A stretch of DNA of 64,000 nucleotides, taken from positions 1-64,000 of the forward strand of contig JAOAFA010000098.1 of assembly GCA_026416535.1 (NCBI GenBank), in the 5' to 3' direction. Made by a program: the position numbers and the translations under genes. The notes below the pieces were generated by a model. The model saw nothing but the letters and a program-made list of their open reading frames with translations. It had not been told where the DNA came from and did no database searches. Source of the stretch: Deltaproteobacteria bacterium (GTDB taxonomy: Bacteria > Myxococcota > SpSt-1050). Below, in pieces: positions 1 through 10,076 of the stretch; the first letter of the stretch is position 1; each line of letters opens with the position of its first letter.

Positions 1-19
1 AGATGTGTATAAGAGACAG
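1..19 (+). other. Tn5/Nextera mosaic-end adapter remnant
   Basis: The first 19 bases, AGATGTGTATAAGAGACAG, are identical to the hyperactive Tn5 mosaic end used in Nextera library adapters. This is library sequence left on a contig end and not genomic DNA. True genomic sequence begins at or after base 20. Confidence 0.97.
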
Positions 20-157
20 GAAAAGGACTTCTTAGGATTTAGAACTACAGAAGTTTTAGAGAAAAAGGAGAGAAAGAAGAGATACAAACCAGCATTAAAT
101 CACCCATGGAGAAAAGGTTTGAGGGATGTGTCATTTTATATTAGTAAAAAGATGTGA
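20..157 (+). pseudogene. 3' end of a transposase/integrase-core gene, cut by the contig edge
   Basis: The reading frame is open from the first genomic base to TGA at 155-157 and gives 45 residues. It contains a 'FLGFRTTEVLEK' segment, like the 'LGYRTPxEV' segment near the C-terminus of rve/DDE transposases (IS30/IS481-like). It ends with the basic stretch 'RYKPALNHPWRKGL', which resembles IS481/ISNCY-type C-termini. The N-terminus and catalytic DDE residues lie beyond the edge, so it is unknown whether the full element is intact. It is too short for the ORF track because it has no start codon. No terminal inverted repeat was recognised between its stop and the next gene. Confidence 0.55.
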
Positions 158-251
158 CTTGACTTTAGGAATAACAGAAAAATGTGTAATTAGTTCAGAA
201 CCCTTGCTTTGTTTATGGACATGTTGAACTTTTGAAAAATTTTGAGTTTGA

Positions 252-3200
252 TCAAAAAATTGTAATTACATCACCCTTTGAGTATGCATTAAACTCAGGG
301 GCGTACATAGACTGTATTGTGGCTGGAGCAACCCTAAATTTACCAGCCATATTTGCCCTGATCCTGTATTTGAATGTGTATTCTCCTTGTGGTAGGTATT
401 CAAAAAAGAAATTTTGAGCAGAATCCCTTACCTCTTCATACCAGTAAATACCAGAGTCCCATTTATGCTTTGAGATAGAACTCTCAGGTTCACAACCTGC
501 AGGTCTCGGGTCCCTCAGGTGAACATATTCAGATGGATGTTTCGATTTAATAGATATCTGGACCTCAATTTGATCGCCTACGTAGATTCTTGTATTATCA
601 TCGATCGGTTTAAGTACATATCCTTTTACTGTGGGTTCCCTTTTGAAATACATCCTTGATACAGCAAATAAATCACCATGCCCTTCCAGTGGAGTTTGCT
701 CTGTTGAAAAATGCCATGTAACTGATCCAAACATGATACCCTTTGTCGTTTTTTCAAAGGTAATCTTTGACATTATATCAGGGTCTATTTTTTCTCCAGG
801 TATTACAATTTGATTCTTTCTACCAACATATTTATTTGGCTCAAATACAAATTTATATTCATCCTTGCCTACTAGAATTCTCGCCTCTTCTTTGATTCCA
901 AGTGTCTTATTCATCTCCATATACTTAATAAGAGAATAAATAACCTCTGCCGTGGCCCTTGTTGACTTCCAATGATTTAACTTTTTATTCATTAATATCC
1001 ACTGAACAAGTCCATCTAATTTTTTCTCCTGAGGCATTATTTCAAGCAACGTCCTAATAGCAAAAGCATGTGTTTCTATTGAATCGTTATACCAAAGCCA
1101 TCCTCTATCCTCAGGTACCCAGTGAGTGCCCTCTTCATCAGAATATTTTGCCGAATCCATAACGCTCTCGAATACCAAAATTGCATCCTTATGTCTGTTC
1201 ATTCTACTGAGTGTAAGGGCCAGATAACCTTTGAGATAAGGAGAGTGTCTCTTCCAGTGTTTAAAGCTAAATTCTAACATCTCTTCCCTCTTTTCCTGTG
1301 TAAATATATTCCCATAATAAGAACTATCTGGATAGTTTGAGAGGGTATAATTTAAGAATGTTATCATCTCCCAACAACAATTATTATCCTTTGCATATTG
1401 TAAAGCCTTATTAATAAAATGATTATGGAGATATTGCCATCCTTTTAAGATCATGTCCTTTGGTACATCAACTTTGTATTCAATAGCTTTTGAAAGCCCA
1501 TAAAGGATATAAAGAGTGATATATGGCGACGGAGGACCACCCGGAAACCACGGAAACCCGCCTGTGTATGTCTGTGCATTCCTAAGCCTATTAAGTGAGA
1601 TATCTCTTACCGATTTAGCTATTTCGGGATTTAAAATATTTACTAGATCTTCTTTGGCATCATATCCGCCCTTTGCCATATTAAACCAGGGAGTCTCCTC
1701 TAATAACATCTTTCTATTTGGATCTGGTTTATCCCACTTCTCTAATCTTGTGTCTCGCTCTTTTGAAAATATTCTGGCCATTTCTGCTATAGCAGGATGT
1801 GAGTTATAGACTGAACTTATTATTCCTGTTGAGACAAATTTGTTTAGTATCTGTTCCGTACATTCATAAGGATAGTTTACTAAGTATGGAAGCGATTGAA
1901 GAACAGTTAGGAACAGCTGCGCATCCAATGTAATAGTTAACTGATCATTAACAAGGGTTGGATCATCCTTTTTTACGAGATCGTTAAATTGTAATGTTTT
2001 ACTCACTCTATCTCTTAAAACTACAAACTTGCTTTGAGCAAGATGCATTCTGCCAGGCAATAGCGGTACAGTCCTGAGTTCACCATCAGAAAATTCCCCA
2101 GTTTTGGCAATAACCTTGAAATTTATCAAACTGATCTTCTTTGGTACCCTAACAGTAAATAAAAGGTTTGTCGAACCCTTAGCTCTAATTGAAAATTTTT
2201 TGACAGAATCTTTATCCTTAAGACCAAATTCCAATCTCAGATCTTTCTCTGAAATAGGCTCAATGATCTCAAGTATTAATTCACCGGATACATCCTTATC
2301 TGAGGCATTATTTACAACAACCTTTATGTTTGCCTCATCACCTTCCCTTAAAAACCTCGGTAGGTAGGGTCTGACCATTAAATTCTTGATTGTCTTTATC
2401 TCCTTCTTGATCGAACCTCCCATGAGATCTTTAGTAATTGCGTGAACAAATAGATTGTATGTGGTGAGTGAATCTGGGACACTAAATTCAATAGAAACAG
2501 TATTATCAGGTTCCAATATAAGATGGGGTAAAAAGAAAGCCGTTTCTGAAAACTCCGATCGAATCTCGGTTGATTTATCCGTTTCAACCATGGATAAAGT
2601 ATTCATCTTCTCTTTTTCTTTACTCAAATCTTCACTCCTATGCTCCGTAGATATCTTCTCTCTTACACCGTTATGTTCAGATTCTAAAGATGCATAATCT
2701 TTCGAAGAGCTCTTTTCAACTCCTTTCATTGGAGGAGCTGCTGCTTTTCTTACCACATGTAATGTCCTCGTATCGTAATCTTTATACAAATCACCTTGCA
2801 ATGATACTCTACCCTTCCGTCTATATCCTAATCCACCTATTCCATAACCAGATATGTATTTTAAACTATCAGGTAACAACTGTGGTCCATATGGAATTGG
2901 ATTAAAGCCATTACTATCAACCCAATATGGATATGTTGGATAAATATTACTTCTAATAGATCCCATGTTCGTCTTACGAGGATACAAACTCTGGATTTGA
3001 ATATATCTGTGGGGAACGAAATAATCTAATGACTTATCATACATATAAGATATGAGTTCGGTAATTTTATTCAAACTCTTTACATTGTCCGGGCCTGACA
3101 CCTTAATTTTGAAAACCTCTTTTGAACCCGGCCTCATAGTATCTCTGAATGTGACGAACTCTATTTTTAACTCTTTATTATCCCACGGCACCATTATATT

Positions 3201-6200
3201 TTCGGACATTTTTATTATTTGGTAATCATTAACCATAGATGCATGCATTATAAAACCACCCCGTAATTCCTCTTGAACATCAAATTCATAGATTATAGAA
3301 CCCCCTGAGGGAATAATTACCTCTTCTTTTTCCGTTTTACCCGATTGATAAAGATATAAAAATATGTTCTGTCCACTTAATCCCGAGTTTATAAAAAATC
3401 TTGCCTTTTCACCAACTTTATATACCTCTTTTTGAGAGTAAAAAACTAAAGGGAGATTAAACTTTTTTACAGAATCTACCACAATAAAGGGTTTGGAGGT
3501 TTCATATTTATTGCCAAATTCATCTATAGTTTCGTAATATATCTTATAGAGACCTGCCCCAAGCTGTGAAATATCAATCGTATATTCACCATCTTCCTTA
3601 TGATGAATTGCATTACCACGTGTTACTACGAGGTCATCTTTTAACTCAAACAACATCCTCTCTACACTGTAGTTTGAATCCCATCTTGGCGTAAGGTAAT
3701 CATCCTTATGTTTATACTCTTCAAATCTCTCTATTTTGAAAAAATTTGGTAACCTACTGGGTATTTCTGAAGGCATGAGTGTCTTCTCCGGTTCTTTGAG
3801 CTGGACTATTTTGTAACTACCATTACCAGCTCTAGGTTCACCATTTAAACCGGTCCTAATTATTCTTATTTTGTTATTCTTATCTTTAGCAATAAAAAAT
3901 TTCAAATCTGATACTATCTTTGCCTCAACAGAGGAGAACCCAATCATATAAAGCTGACTTGCTGATCTTGTCTCACCACCTTCATCTGTCACATCAACTT
4001 CTACCTTGTACCAATAATAAATCTCTTTGCTAATATCTGACAATCTCTCATCTGCATTAGGGACAAACCTCACCTTAAACTTACCATCCTTATCCAAGAA
4101 AACATTCCCAGTATCTACAACATCTGGCTGTTGGTTAAATCCGTAAAATCTGAAATAGTGCGAATAATGCTCCCACCAGTAGGGAAGGCGAGGTTGCCTA
4201 AAAACAACATACCTTACTTTGCCTGATGAGACAGGAAGACCAAAATAATATTTGGCCTCTCCTATAACTTCCGCCTCTTTATTGAGTCTTAGTGGGATCT
4301 CAGGTCTTTTCAAAGTGACCTCAAATGTAGGTCTCTTATATTCCTCTACTCTAATATTCTGCGTACCCCACACGGTTCCAATGGTCCAATTACCGAGAAG
4401 TCTACCTAATGGTATTGTAAATTCTCCAGAGGCTGTACCAAATTCATTTGTAATCACCTCTTTTTTGTCGACTACCTGACGGTTGTAATCATACAGAAAG
4501 ACCTCTAATTTTCTATTTGGAACGACTTCATATTTCCCTTTCATACCATCACCATAAAAGTGAACTATTTTCCACTTTATCTTTTGGAGAGGTCTATATA
4601 TTGATCGATCTGTAAAAATTATAGTCCTATCGTATGCATGAGTATGGAGTCTATTATAAAAGTACACATACTGCATATCCGTTGTAAAATCCTTTCCCTT
4701 TCTCGCGACTAGAAAATACGTGCTACTATCGTATGAAGATGAAAATTTAACATTCCCAAAGGTATTTGACTTATCACATTGATCCTTTTTATGCCCAGCC
4801 TTCCAATCATATCTGTAAAGACATACCTCTACATCTTGAATAGGAGCTCCATTATTTCCATCAATAACTCTAACCTTAAGCGAGCTATCGTAGTCATTTC
4901 GTAATTCAATAACCATGTCAGAAATTATCATATATATGCCTTTGATCACATTGTCATTTTTTGGAAAATTCTTTCTTGCTGATAGTGCAATCAAATAGAG
5001 CCCCTTCTCCTTGAAAGGTGGGATTATATACTTCTTGTGGACTTGAAAGTCCTTTGTCTCTTCAAGTTCTTCACTCCATTCAAAATCTGGTTTACTTCCA
5101 AACACAATGTTATCTAATTGTCTAGATTGTGGTAATAGATAATAGTCATATGACTTATTTAAGAGTGAAAAAAAGTCTAATTTATATGCTCGTAGATATA
5201 TTCTCCTCAAATTCTTATACGAAACCAAAACGGATCTCTGATTAACTTTATCAACAGACATACCAGCAACCTCATAAGATGGAGACTCTATTATCTTTTG
5301 CTTGGTATAACACATCTTTGAACCAATAGAGGATAAAAATCTTTTTTGGCATTCGGCTGCGATCCTGTGAGCTTTTATCAAAGAATCAGGCTTGTCCTCC
5401 TTCATATAAAAGTCGACCAATGTAGCCATTCCTACTGTCCACCACTCAAGGTGTTCCATTCTTTTCAAAACATTCTCAAGGAATTCTTTAATTACCTCTC
5501 TGTCTTTTGGGTATGTAAATCTGCTATACAGAATCTCCAGTTTAGTTAATAGCGCCTCAAAGGCAGCCTCATCTTCCTTTCTAAAACTATGCCACTCGTA
5601 AAGGTCATCTAAAATATAAACTATTTTTAGCAATGGATGTGTATCTTTATCAGACAAATTTACGACTATTTTTTTTGAAGGCACCATATTGTTAATTGGC
5701 AATGTATATACCATATTCAATTCATCGGGCTCCCAAAGGTTAGTATTATTTAAAAGTTCAACATATAGATAAGTAATGGCATCCCTTAATGTCCCTCTGA
5801 TCCTCTCTGGATAAGAATTAGGTTGGATGTAATTTGAGAATGATTTTACCTTTATATCGGATAGTGCCTCTCTGTTGGCAAAGACCCTTAAATACGCTCT
5901 TTGTGCCTCATAATAAATATCTTCTTTTGTAAACTTCTTTATATCTATCTCCCCACCATGATCAACCTTCTCTCTCTGGTTTATCTCCCAACTATAGTTG
6001 TTATAGTAGCTTACAAGCGAATATGCATAGTACAAATTTAACACCATTTGAGAATATAGACCCTCAGGCCATGACTCACTCTTTAAAAACTTTACTGCAG
6101 TTTCGTATCCATGCAAGGCTATCCTTAACTGTGTCATCTTCATTATTACATGGGTTATCTTTTCAAATTCATTTGCATCCCTAAATTTTTTCAAAAGTTT

Positions 6201-6488
6201 CTCAAGTTCTGAATAGGCAGCCTCATATTTTTGCTCATTAATAAGCTTCTTAATTTTGCTCCATTCTGCAACATTAGGTTCTGATATATTTTCCCATTTT
6301 TCTTTCTTGAACAATTTTTCTGGTATATATTCCTCACTTTTTTGTGCCTCTCCATCTCCCCTTGAAGGCGAATAGTCAATATCCTTCTTGTTGTCTTCAA
6401 TTCTCAGGTCAGTACTGGCATCCGTGTTATTAGAACAGTTATATAAAAAAATAAAACACAAGGAGAAAAATAGCAAAACTCTTCTCAT
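252..6488 (-). CDS. Alpha-2-macroglobulin family lipoprotein with thioester motif
   Basis: This 2078-residue exported protein resembles the bacterial alpha-2-macroglobulins that trap or inhibit proteases in the periplasm or at the surface. It has a hydrophobic signal ending in a Cys (FLYNC, a poor lipobox). A helical region follows to about residue 430. An MG2-type domain begins near 'TDRSIYRPLQ' (about residue 640). A flexible, charged, bait-like stretch spans roughly 1170-1320, then an A2M domain. A CTEQ thioester motif follows in 'YPYECTEQILN' (about residue 1545), and then the alpha-helical TED region. The track start at 6518 lies upstream of a good -10 box. The ATG at 6488 follows GGGAGGT and is preferred. 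No PBP1C gene is adjacent, although one often accompanies this family. Confidence 0.85.
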   Translation of the reverse strand: MRRVLLFFSLCFIFLYNCSNNTDASTDLRIEDNKKDIDYSPSRGDGEAQKSEEYIPEKLFKKEKWENISEPNVAEWSKIKKLINEQKYEAAYSELEKLLKKFRDANEFEKITHVIMKMTQLRIALHGYETAVKFLKSESWPEGLYSQMVLNLYYAYSLVSYYNNYSWEINQREKVDHGGEIDIKKFTKEDIYYEAQRAYLRVFANREALSDIKVKSFSNYIQPNSYPERIRGTLRDAITYLYVELLNNTNLWEPDELNMVYTLPINNMVPSKKIVVNLSDKDTHPLLKIVYILDDLYEWHSFRKEDEAAFEALLTKLEILYSRFTYPKDREVIKEFLENVLKRMEHLEWWTVGMATLVDFYMKEDKPDSLIKAHRIAAECQKRFLSSIGSKMCYTKQKIIESPSYEVAGMSVDKVNQRSVLVSYKNLRRIYLRAYKLDFFSLLNKSYDYYLLPQSRQLDNIVFGSKPDFEWSEELEETKDFQVHKKYIIPPFKEKGLYLIALSARKNFPKNDNVIKGIYMIISDMVIELRNDYDSSLKVRVIDGNNGAPIQDVEVCLYRYDWKAGHKKDQCDKSNTFGNVKFSSSYDSSTYFLVARKGKDFTTDMQYVYFYNRLHTHAYDRTIIFTDRSIYRPLQKIKWKIVHFYGDGMKGKYEVVPNRKLEVFLYDYNRQVVDKKEVITNEFGTASGEFTIPLGRLLGNWTIGTVWGTQNIRVEEYKRPTFEVTLKRPEIPLRLNKEAEVIGEAKYYFGLPVSSGKVRYVVFRQPRLPYWWEHYSHYFRFYGFNQQPDVVDTGNVFLDKDGKFKVRFVPNADERLSDISKEIYYWYKVEVDVTDEGGETRSASQLYMIGFSSVEAKIVSDLKFFIAKDKNNKIRIIRTGLNGEPRAGNGSYKIVQLKEPEKTLMPSEIPSRLPNFFKIERFEEYKHKDDYLTPRWDSNYSVERMLFELKDDLVVTRGNAIHHKEDGEYTIDISQLGAGLYKIYYETIDEFGNKYETSKPFIVVDSVKKFNLPLVFYSQKEVYKVGEKARFFINSGLSGQNIFLYLYQSGKTEKEEVIIPSGGSIIYEFDVQEELRGGFIMHASMVNDYQIIKMSENIMVPWDNKELKIEFVTFRDTMRPGSKEVFKIKVSGPDNVKSLNKITELISYMYDKSLDYFVPHRYIQIQSLYPRKTNMGSIRSNIYPTYPYWVDSNGFNPIPYGPQLLPDSLKYISGYGIGGLGYRRKGRVSLQGDLYKDYDTRTLHVVRKAAAPPMKGVEKSSSKDYASLESEHNGVREKISTEHRSEDLSKEKEKMNTLSMVETDKSTEIRSEFSETAFFLPHLILEPDNTVSIEFSVPDSLTTYNLFVHAITKDLMGGSIKKEIKTIKNLMVRPYLPRFLREGDEANIKVVVNNASDKDVSGELILEIIEPISEKDLRLEFGLKDKDSVKKFSIRAKGSTNLLFTVRVPKKISLINFKVIAKTGEFSDGELRTVPLLPGRMHLAQSKFVVLRDRVSKTLQFNDLVKKDDPTLVNDQLTITLDAQLFLTVLQSLPYLVNYPYECTEQILNKFVSTGIISSVYNSHPAIAEMARIFSKERDTRLEKWDKPDPNRKMLLEETPWFNMAKGGYDAKEDLVNILNPEIAKSVRDISLNRLRNAQTYTGGFPWFPGGPPSPYITLYILYGLSKAIEYKVDVPKDMILKGWQYLHNHFINKALQYAKDNNCCWEMITFLNYTLSNYPDSSYYGNIFTQEKREEMLEFSFKHWKRHSPYLKGYLALTLSRMNRHKDAILVFESVMDSAKYSDEEGTHWVPEDRGWLWYNDSIETHAFAIRTLLEIMPQEKKLDGLVQWILMNKKLNHWKSTRATAEVIYSLIKYMEMNKTLGIKEEARILVGKDEYKFVFEPNKYVGRKNQIVIPGEKIDPDIMSKITFEKTTKGIMFGSVTWHFSTEQTPLEGHGDLFAVSRMYFKREPTVKGYVLKPIDDNTRIYVGDQIEVQISIKSKHPSEYVHLRDPRPAGCEPESSISKHKWDSGIYWYEEVRDSAQNFFFEYLPQGEYTFKYRIRANMAGKFRVAPATIQSMYAPEFNAYSKGDVITIF

Positions 6489-6509
6489 CACACCTCCCAA
6501 ATTTCTTTC

Positions 6510-6538
6510 CTTATACAATTCAGGATACTAGATTACAA
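6510..6538 (-). promoter_or_regulatory. Promoter of the alpha-2-macroglobulin gene
   Basis: On the minus strand, -35 TTGTAA and -10 TATAAG are separated by 17 bp. Transcription would start near 6503, about 15 nt before the ATG at 6488, and would include the GGGAGGT ribosome binding site. This argues against the track start at 6518. Confidence 0.55.
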
Positions 6539-6591
6539 GCAAATAATTAAAAATATTTACAAAATATTGTCATAAAGTAGATAAGGTATTT

Positions 6592-6619
6592 TTGACACAA
6601 AATAACTTGAATATATTCT
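6592..6619 (+). promoter_or_regulatory. Promoter of the MFS transporter gene
   Basis: A perfect TTGACA -35 box is followed after 16 bp by TATTCT. The predicted start of transcription is near 6626, giving a leader of about 40 nt before the GTG at 6668. Confidence 0.5.
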
Positions 6620-6667
6620 ATATATGGATATTATGATCATTCAATATTTTATGAAGTTCTTTTTACC

Positions 6668-7882
6668 GTGGACAAGAGAGGCTTAATAAGTTGGATTCTC
6701 TACGATTTCGGAATGGCCCAATTCTCAATGGTCATTCTAACAGCCTATTTTATTCTATATTTTAAACAGATAGTCGTTGGTGACATAAGGGGTGATGGAG
6801 ATTTTCTATGGGGATTAGCTACTTCCTCTTCAATGGCATTGACCGTCCTGCTATCTCCTATACTGGGGACATATTCAGATATATCAGGTAACAGGAAGAC
6901 CCTTTATATATTGTTCTCACTCATCTCCATAATTTCCACTTTTCTTCTCTATTTTTCAGATAGAGGAACCATCTTTTATTCAACCCTCTTCTTTGTTGTG
7001 GCTTATGCCTGTTATGCAATCAACATGACATTTTATAATTCGTTTTTACCTGATATAGTAAAAAGAGATGAGATAGAAAAATATTCTGGTATAGGATGGG
7101 GAGCGGGATACTTTGGAGGACTGCTATCACTCATAATAATGGCTCTTATTGTTAAGGAAGTAGAAAGCTCAAAAATAATTATCATAATAACAGCCCTATC
7201 CTATCTTCTCTTTGCCCTCCCGTCATTTTTATACCTACCAAAACAAACTGGAATTGACAATAAAAGTACTAACATTTTACATGGCTTTATCGAGATTAAA
7301 AATACCTTCAACAACATTAGATGTTATCGCAACATATTTATATTCCTTTTTTCTTATTTTTTCATTAGTGACGGTATTTCCACAGTTATCGTCTTTTTTT
7401 CTTCATATACAGTTCACACCCTTAAATTTTCTTTGAGTGAAAACTTCGGACTGCTAATGATTATCCAAATATCTGCTGCAATGGGCGCCATGGTTTCAGG
7501 TTTTATTGCCAAAAGGATAGGCTTAATCAAGACTATAATATTTACAATAATTATATGGATAATAAGCATAGGAGTTATATATATTGTTAGCAGCAAAATC
7601 ATATTCTTTATAGTATCATCAATTTGTGGTTCTGTCCTAGGCGCAACTCAGTCACTAGCAAGAAGTTATATAGCTACAACTTCTCCAAAAGAGAAAAGTG
7701 GGGAGTTTTTTGGGTTTATGACATTTTCCAGCAAGATTGCTGCTATATTTGGTCCCCTCTTATTCGGAATAGTATCTAAAACCACTAATAGTCAACGATT
7801 ATCTATCCTCTCTCTTGAACTCCTATTTATAATCGGTCTGATTATTTTGTTTAATGTAAAAGATCAATCAGCAAAGCATTGA
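6668..7882 (+). CDS. MFS transporter, UMF1 / Atg22-like family
   Basis: This 404-residue inner-membrane protein has about 12 hydrophobic segments. The N-terminal 'SWILYDFGMAQFSMVILTAYF' region is the hallmark of the UMF1 (DUF895, Atg22-like) branch of the major facilitator superfamily, followed by the usual loop 'GTYSDISGNRKTLY' between helices 2 and 3. The substrate is unknown; the yeast relative Atg22 is a vacuolar amino-acid effluxer. It is a single-gene unit with a GTG start and a weak ribosome binding site, divergent from the macroglobulin. Its last 19 bp overlap the convergent lipoprotein gene. Confidence 0.85.
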   Translation: MDKRGLISWILYDFGMAQFSMVILTAYFILYFKQIVVGDIRGDGDFLWGLATSSSMALTVLLSPILGTYSDISGNRKTLYILFSLISIISTFLLYFSDRGTIFYSTLFFVVAYACYAINMTFYNSFLPDIVKRDEIEKYSGIGWGAGYFGGLLSLIIMALIVKEVESSKIIIIITALSYLLFALPSFLYLPKQTGIDNKSTNILHGFIEIKNTFNNIRCYRNIFIFLFSYFFISDGISTVIVFFSSYTVHTLKFSLSENFGLLMIIQISAAMGAMVSGFIAKRIGLIKTIIFTIIIWIISIGVIYIVSSKIIFFIVSSICGSVLGATQSLARSYIATTSPKEKSGEFFGFMTFSSKIAAIFGPLLFGIVSKTTNSQRLSILSLELLFIIGLIILFNVKDQSAKH

Positions 7883-9882
7883 ACATCCGTATATGCCCCC
7901 ACTTCTACATGATTGAGAACAACATCACTAACAGAGATATCTGAGTCTTTTATTTCAAATAAGCCATTCTTAATAACCGGTTCAATGTCCTTAGCTACCA
8001 TATTAGCAAAATCATTAATAAAAGAAATTTTACATTCACCACCTGTTGTTCCATCATTCATAAGTTTTAAAAGCCAGACCTCAGGGGTTTCATTATGCAT
8101 TGATGCCGTCCCACCAAGGATGCAAATACTATCCATACAAAGTTCTAATCTTGTAAACCAATCATCCCTTATCCCTCTATAATATTTCTTCACAAGCAGA
8201 TTACCTTGTTTATCTGTTCTAAGAAATACACCATCATCATCACCACCGATAGGTGGAACCATGCTCCCGACAACAACTATTGAGTCATCTATCGTCGCTA
8301 TATCTCCGACAGAATCTCTTTTATTTTCATTCGAATAGACTTTAGCGAAACTCTTATCCATCTTATCTAACTCTAGAGCCACTATATAAATATCACCCTC
8401 TTTGTCACCGAAGCTTTTTGTCTGGCCAGCTAAGAGGAGTTTACTTTCATCCATTATGTCTAATGCCATAAAATTATCATAATCATTACCACCAATTAAT
8501 TTCTGATTAACAATATTTAGCTCTGAATCCAAAATTAGGACAAATCCATCATAATTAACATCTGAAATAGGATTTGTATAGCCAACCAGATATATCTTGT
8601 CCCCAAAGACTTTTATCCTTGTGACATAATCATCTGCCACTGTATGGATATATTTTTTCTTAATGAAATTGCCATCCTTATCAAATAGTATCAAAAATGA
8701 GTCATATTTTTGATTGTCAACCTCCGTATACCCAGTATAAACAATCGTTCCATCTGGTAGAGTAGCTATCTGTGCATGAAGGTCGTTCTTATCCGAATGG
8801 ATCCTTTTAGTGAATAAAATTTCCCCATTTGGAGAGAACTTAATGAAGAGAAGATCTTTATCTCCTAACTGAGAAAACGATTGGGTGGAACCTGCTACAT
8901 AGAAAGTGCCATCAACACTCGATACAATACTATTACACGAGTCACCCCTAAGACCACCGAAAGCCTTAACCCACATTACATTGCCAAATGTATCAAGCCT
9001 ACTAATAAAAATATCTGAATCCAGCATATCACCTACTCTACCACCACCACATAGTAAGAATCCATCATTTATCACAACAAACGAAGAGGCTCCTCTATAT
9101 GTTGCATCTCCATAAGTCTTTACAAAACGATTATCTGCAGAAGGTCTCGCAGACCTTTCTTCTTTATTCAATTCCATATTTCCATCCTCATCTACAGCAC
9201 GAACCACAAAATAGTATGTCTTCCCAGTTACCAAATTATCAATGCTGTAAGAATTTGCCCCAGGCCTGGATTTATACACCTCCTTAAACTCTGTAGCACA
9301 CTTTCCTTGTTGCTCTGACATACAGATTAAATACGTAATATTCTCCTGACTTGTGTTATTATCTGATGCACTGTTCCAAAGCAAATTTACAGACTTTGGT
9401 CCACTTGGATTTGCAAATAAAAGTCCCATAAAAGAAGGAGGAGTTTTGTCCTTTGGCTTTGCAAATTCTATTGACTTTTCGATAGTATTAGCATCAACAT
9501 TACCCGCCTCATCTTTTGCACGGACCACGAAGAAATATCTCTTACCCTCAATAAGGGATGTTACCTGGTAAGACAGTGTTCCTACAACAGAGTATCTTTC
9601 ACTGAAATTATCAACACACTCCTTTTCCTTTTCGCTTACGCAAATAATATAGGTAATCTTGTTCTCGGGGGTCACATTATCTTTGGCAGCCGACCAACTA
9701 AGCTTAACAGAATCTGGAAAGTTCGATATAACAGAATTTAGCCCTCCAAACTGAGGCGGAATATTATCACCTGTCTGAACATCCTGTCCTACATCACCCT
9801 TATCATTCTCGCCATTCCCATTACATACAATAAGATTAAAAATAGCTGAAAATAGGACTAAAAATTCACAAAATCTTTTCAT
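7864..9882 (-). CDS. Secreted lipoprotein with two fibronectin type III domains and a propeller-like repeat region
   Basis: The 672-residue product begins with a signal peptide ending 'LIVCNGNG', with Cys as probable lipid anchor. Two FN3 domains follow (about 40-140 and 145-245), each with the 'PDSVKLSWSAAKDN' / 'YFVVRAVDEDGN' pattern. The remainder (about 250-620) repeats units such as 'DGTFYVAGSTQSF' and 'DDYVTRIKVFGDKIYLVGYT', as in SBBP or delta-60-type beta-propellers. This architecture is common in surface proteins of Myxococcota-like bacteria. The start at 9882 is chosen because GGAGG lies 5 nt upstream. The exact role is unknown; adhesion or surface display is inference. Confidence 0.75.
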   Translation of the reverse strand: MKRFCEFLVLFSAIFNLIVCNGNGENDKGDVGQDVQTGDNIPPQFGGLNSVISNFPDSVKLSWSAAKDNVTPENKITYIICVSEKEKECVDNFSERYSVVGTLSYQVTSLIEGKRYFFVVRAKDEAGNVDANTIEKSIEFAKPKDKTPPSFMGLLFANPSGPKSVNLLWNSASDNNTSQENITYLICMSEQQGKCATEFKEVYKSRPGANSYSIDNLVTGKTYYFVVRAVDEDGNMELNKEERSARPSADNRFVKTYGDATYRGASSFVVINDGFLLCGGGRVGDMLDSDIFISRLDTFGNVMWVKAFGGLRGDSCNSIVSSVDGTFYVAGSTQSFSQLGDKDLLFIKFSPNGEILFTKRIHSDKNDLHAQIATLPDGTIVYTGYTEVDNQKYDSFLILFDKDGNFIKKKYIHTVADDYVTRIKVFGDKIYLVGYTNPISDVNYDGFVLILDSELNIVNQKLIGGNDYDNFMALDIMDESKLLLAGQTKSFGDKEGDIYIVALELDKMDKSFAKVYSNENKRDSVGDIATIDDSIVVVGSMVPPIGGDDDGVFLRTDKQGNLLVKKYYRGIRDDWFTRLELCMDSICILGGTASMHNETPEVWLLKLMNDGTTGGECKISFINDFANMVAKDIEPVIKNGLFEIKDSDISVSDVVLNHVEVGAYTDVQCFAD

Positions 9883-9912
9883 AGAAGCCTCCAATTAACA
9901 AACTTCCAAAGA

Positions 9913-9941
9913 GAGATAACACAGATATTGACTTATTACAA
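9913..9941 (-). promoter_or_regulatory. Possible promoter of the FN3 lipoprotein gene
   Basis: On the minus strand, -35 TTGTAA, a 17 bp spacer and a weak -10 TATCTC precede the lipoprotein start by about 30 nt. Confidence 0.3.
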
Positions 9942-10041
9942 TGTATTTTTCTATTAAATGCTTTTTTATATCTCAAAGAATGTAAAAGCATAAAAGTGAG
10001 AGTTTTGGAAAAACACAAAAGGCTCAATAACAAATCCTATT

Positions 10042-10070
10042 TTGACATATTTAATATCAAATGTTATTAG
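10042..10070 (+). promoter_or_regulatory. Promoter of rsmB, giving a leaderless start
   Basis: Perfect TTGACA (10042-10047), a 17 bp spacer and TATTAG (10065-10070) end only 6 bp before the rsmB ATG at 10077. The -10 box itself contains an in-frame TAG, so no earlier start is possible. No Shine-Dalgarno sequence precedes the ATG. The transcript should begin at or next to the start codon. Confidence 0.6.
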
Positions 10071-10076
10071 ACTTTT

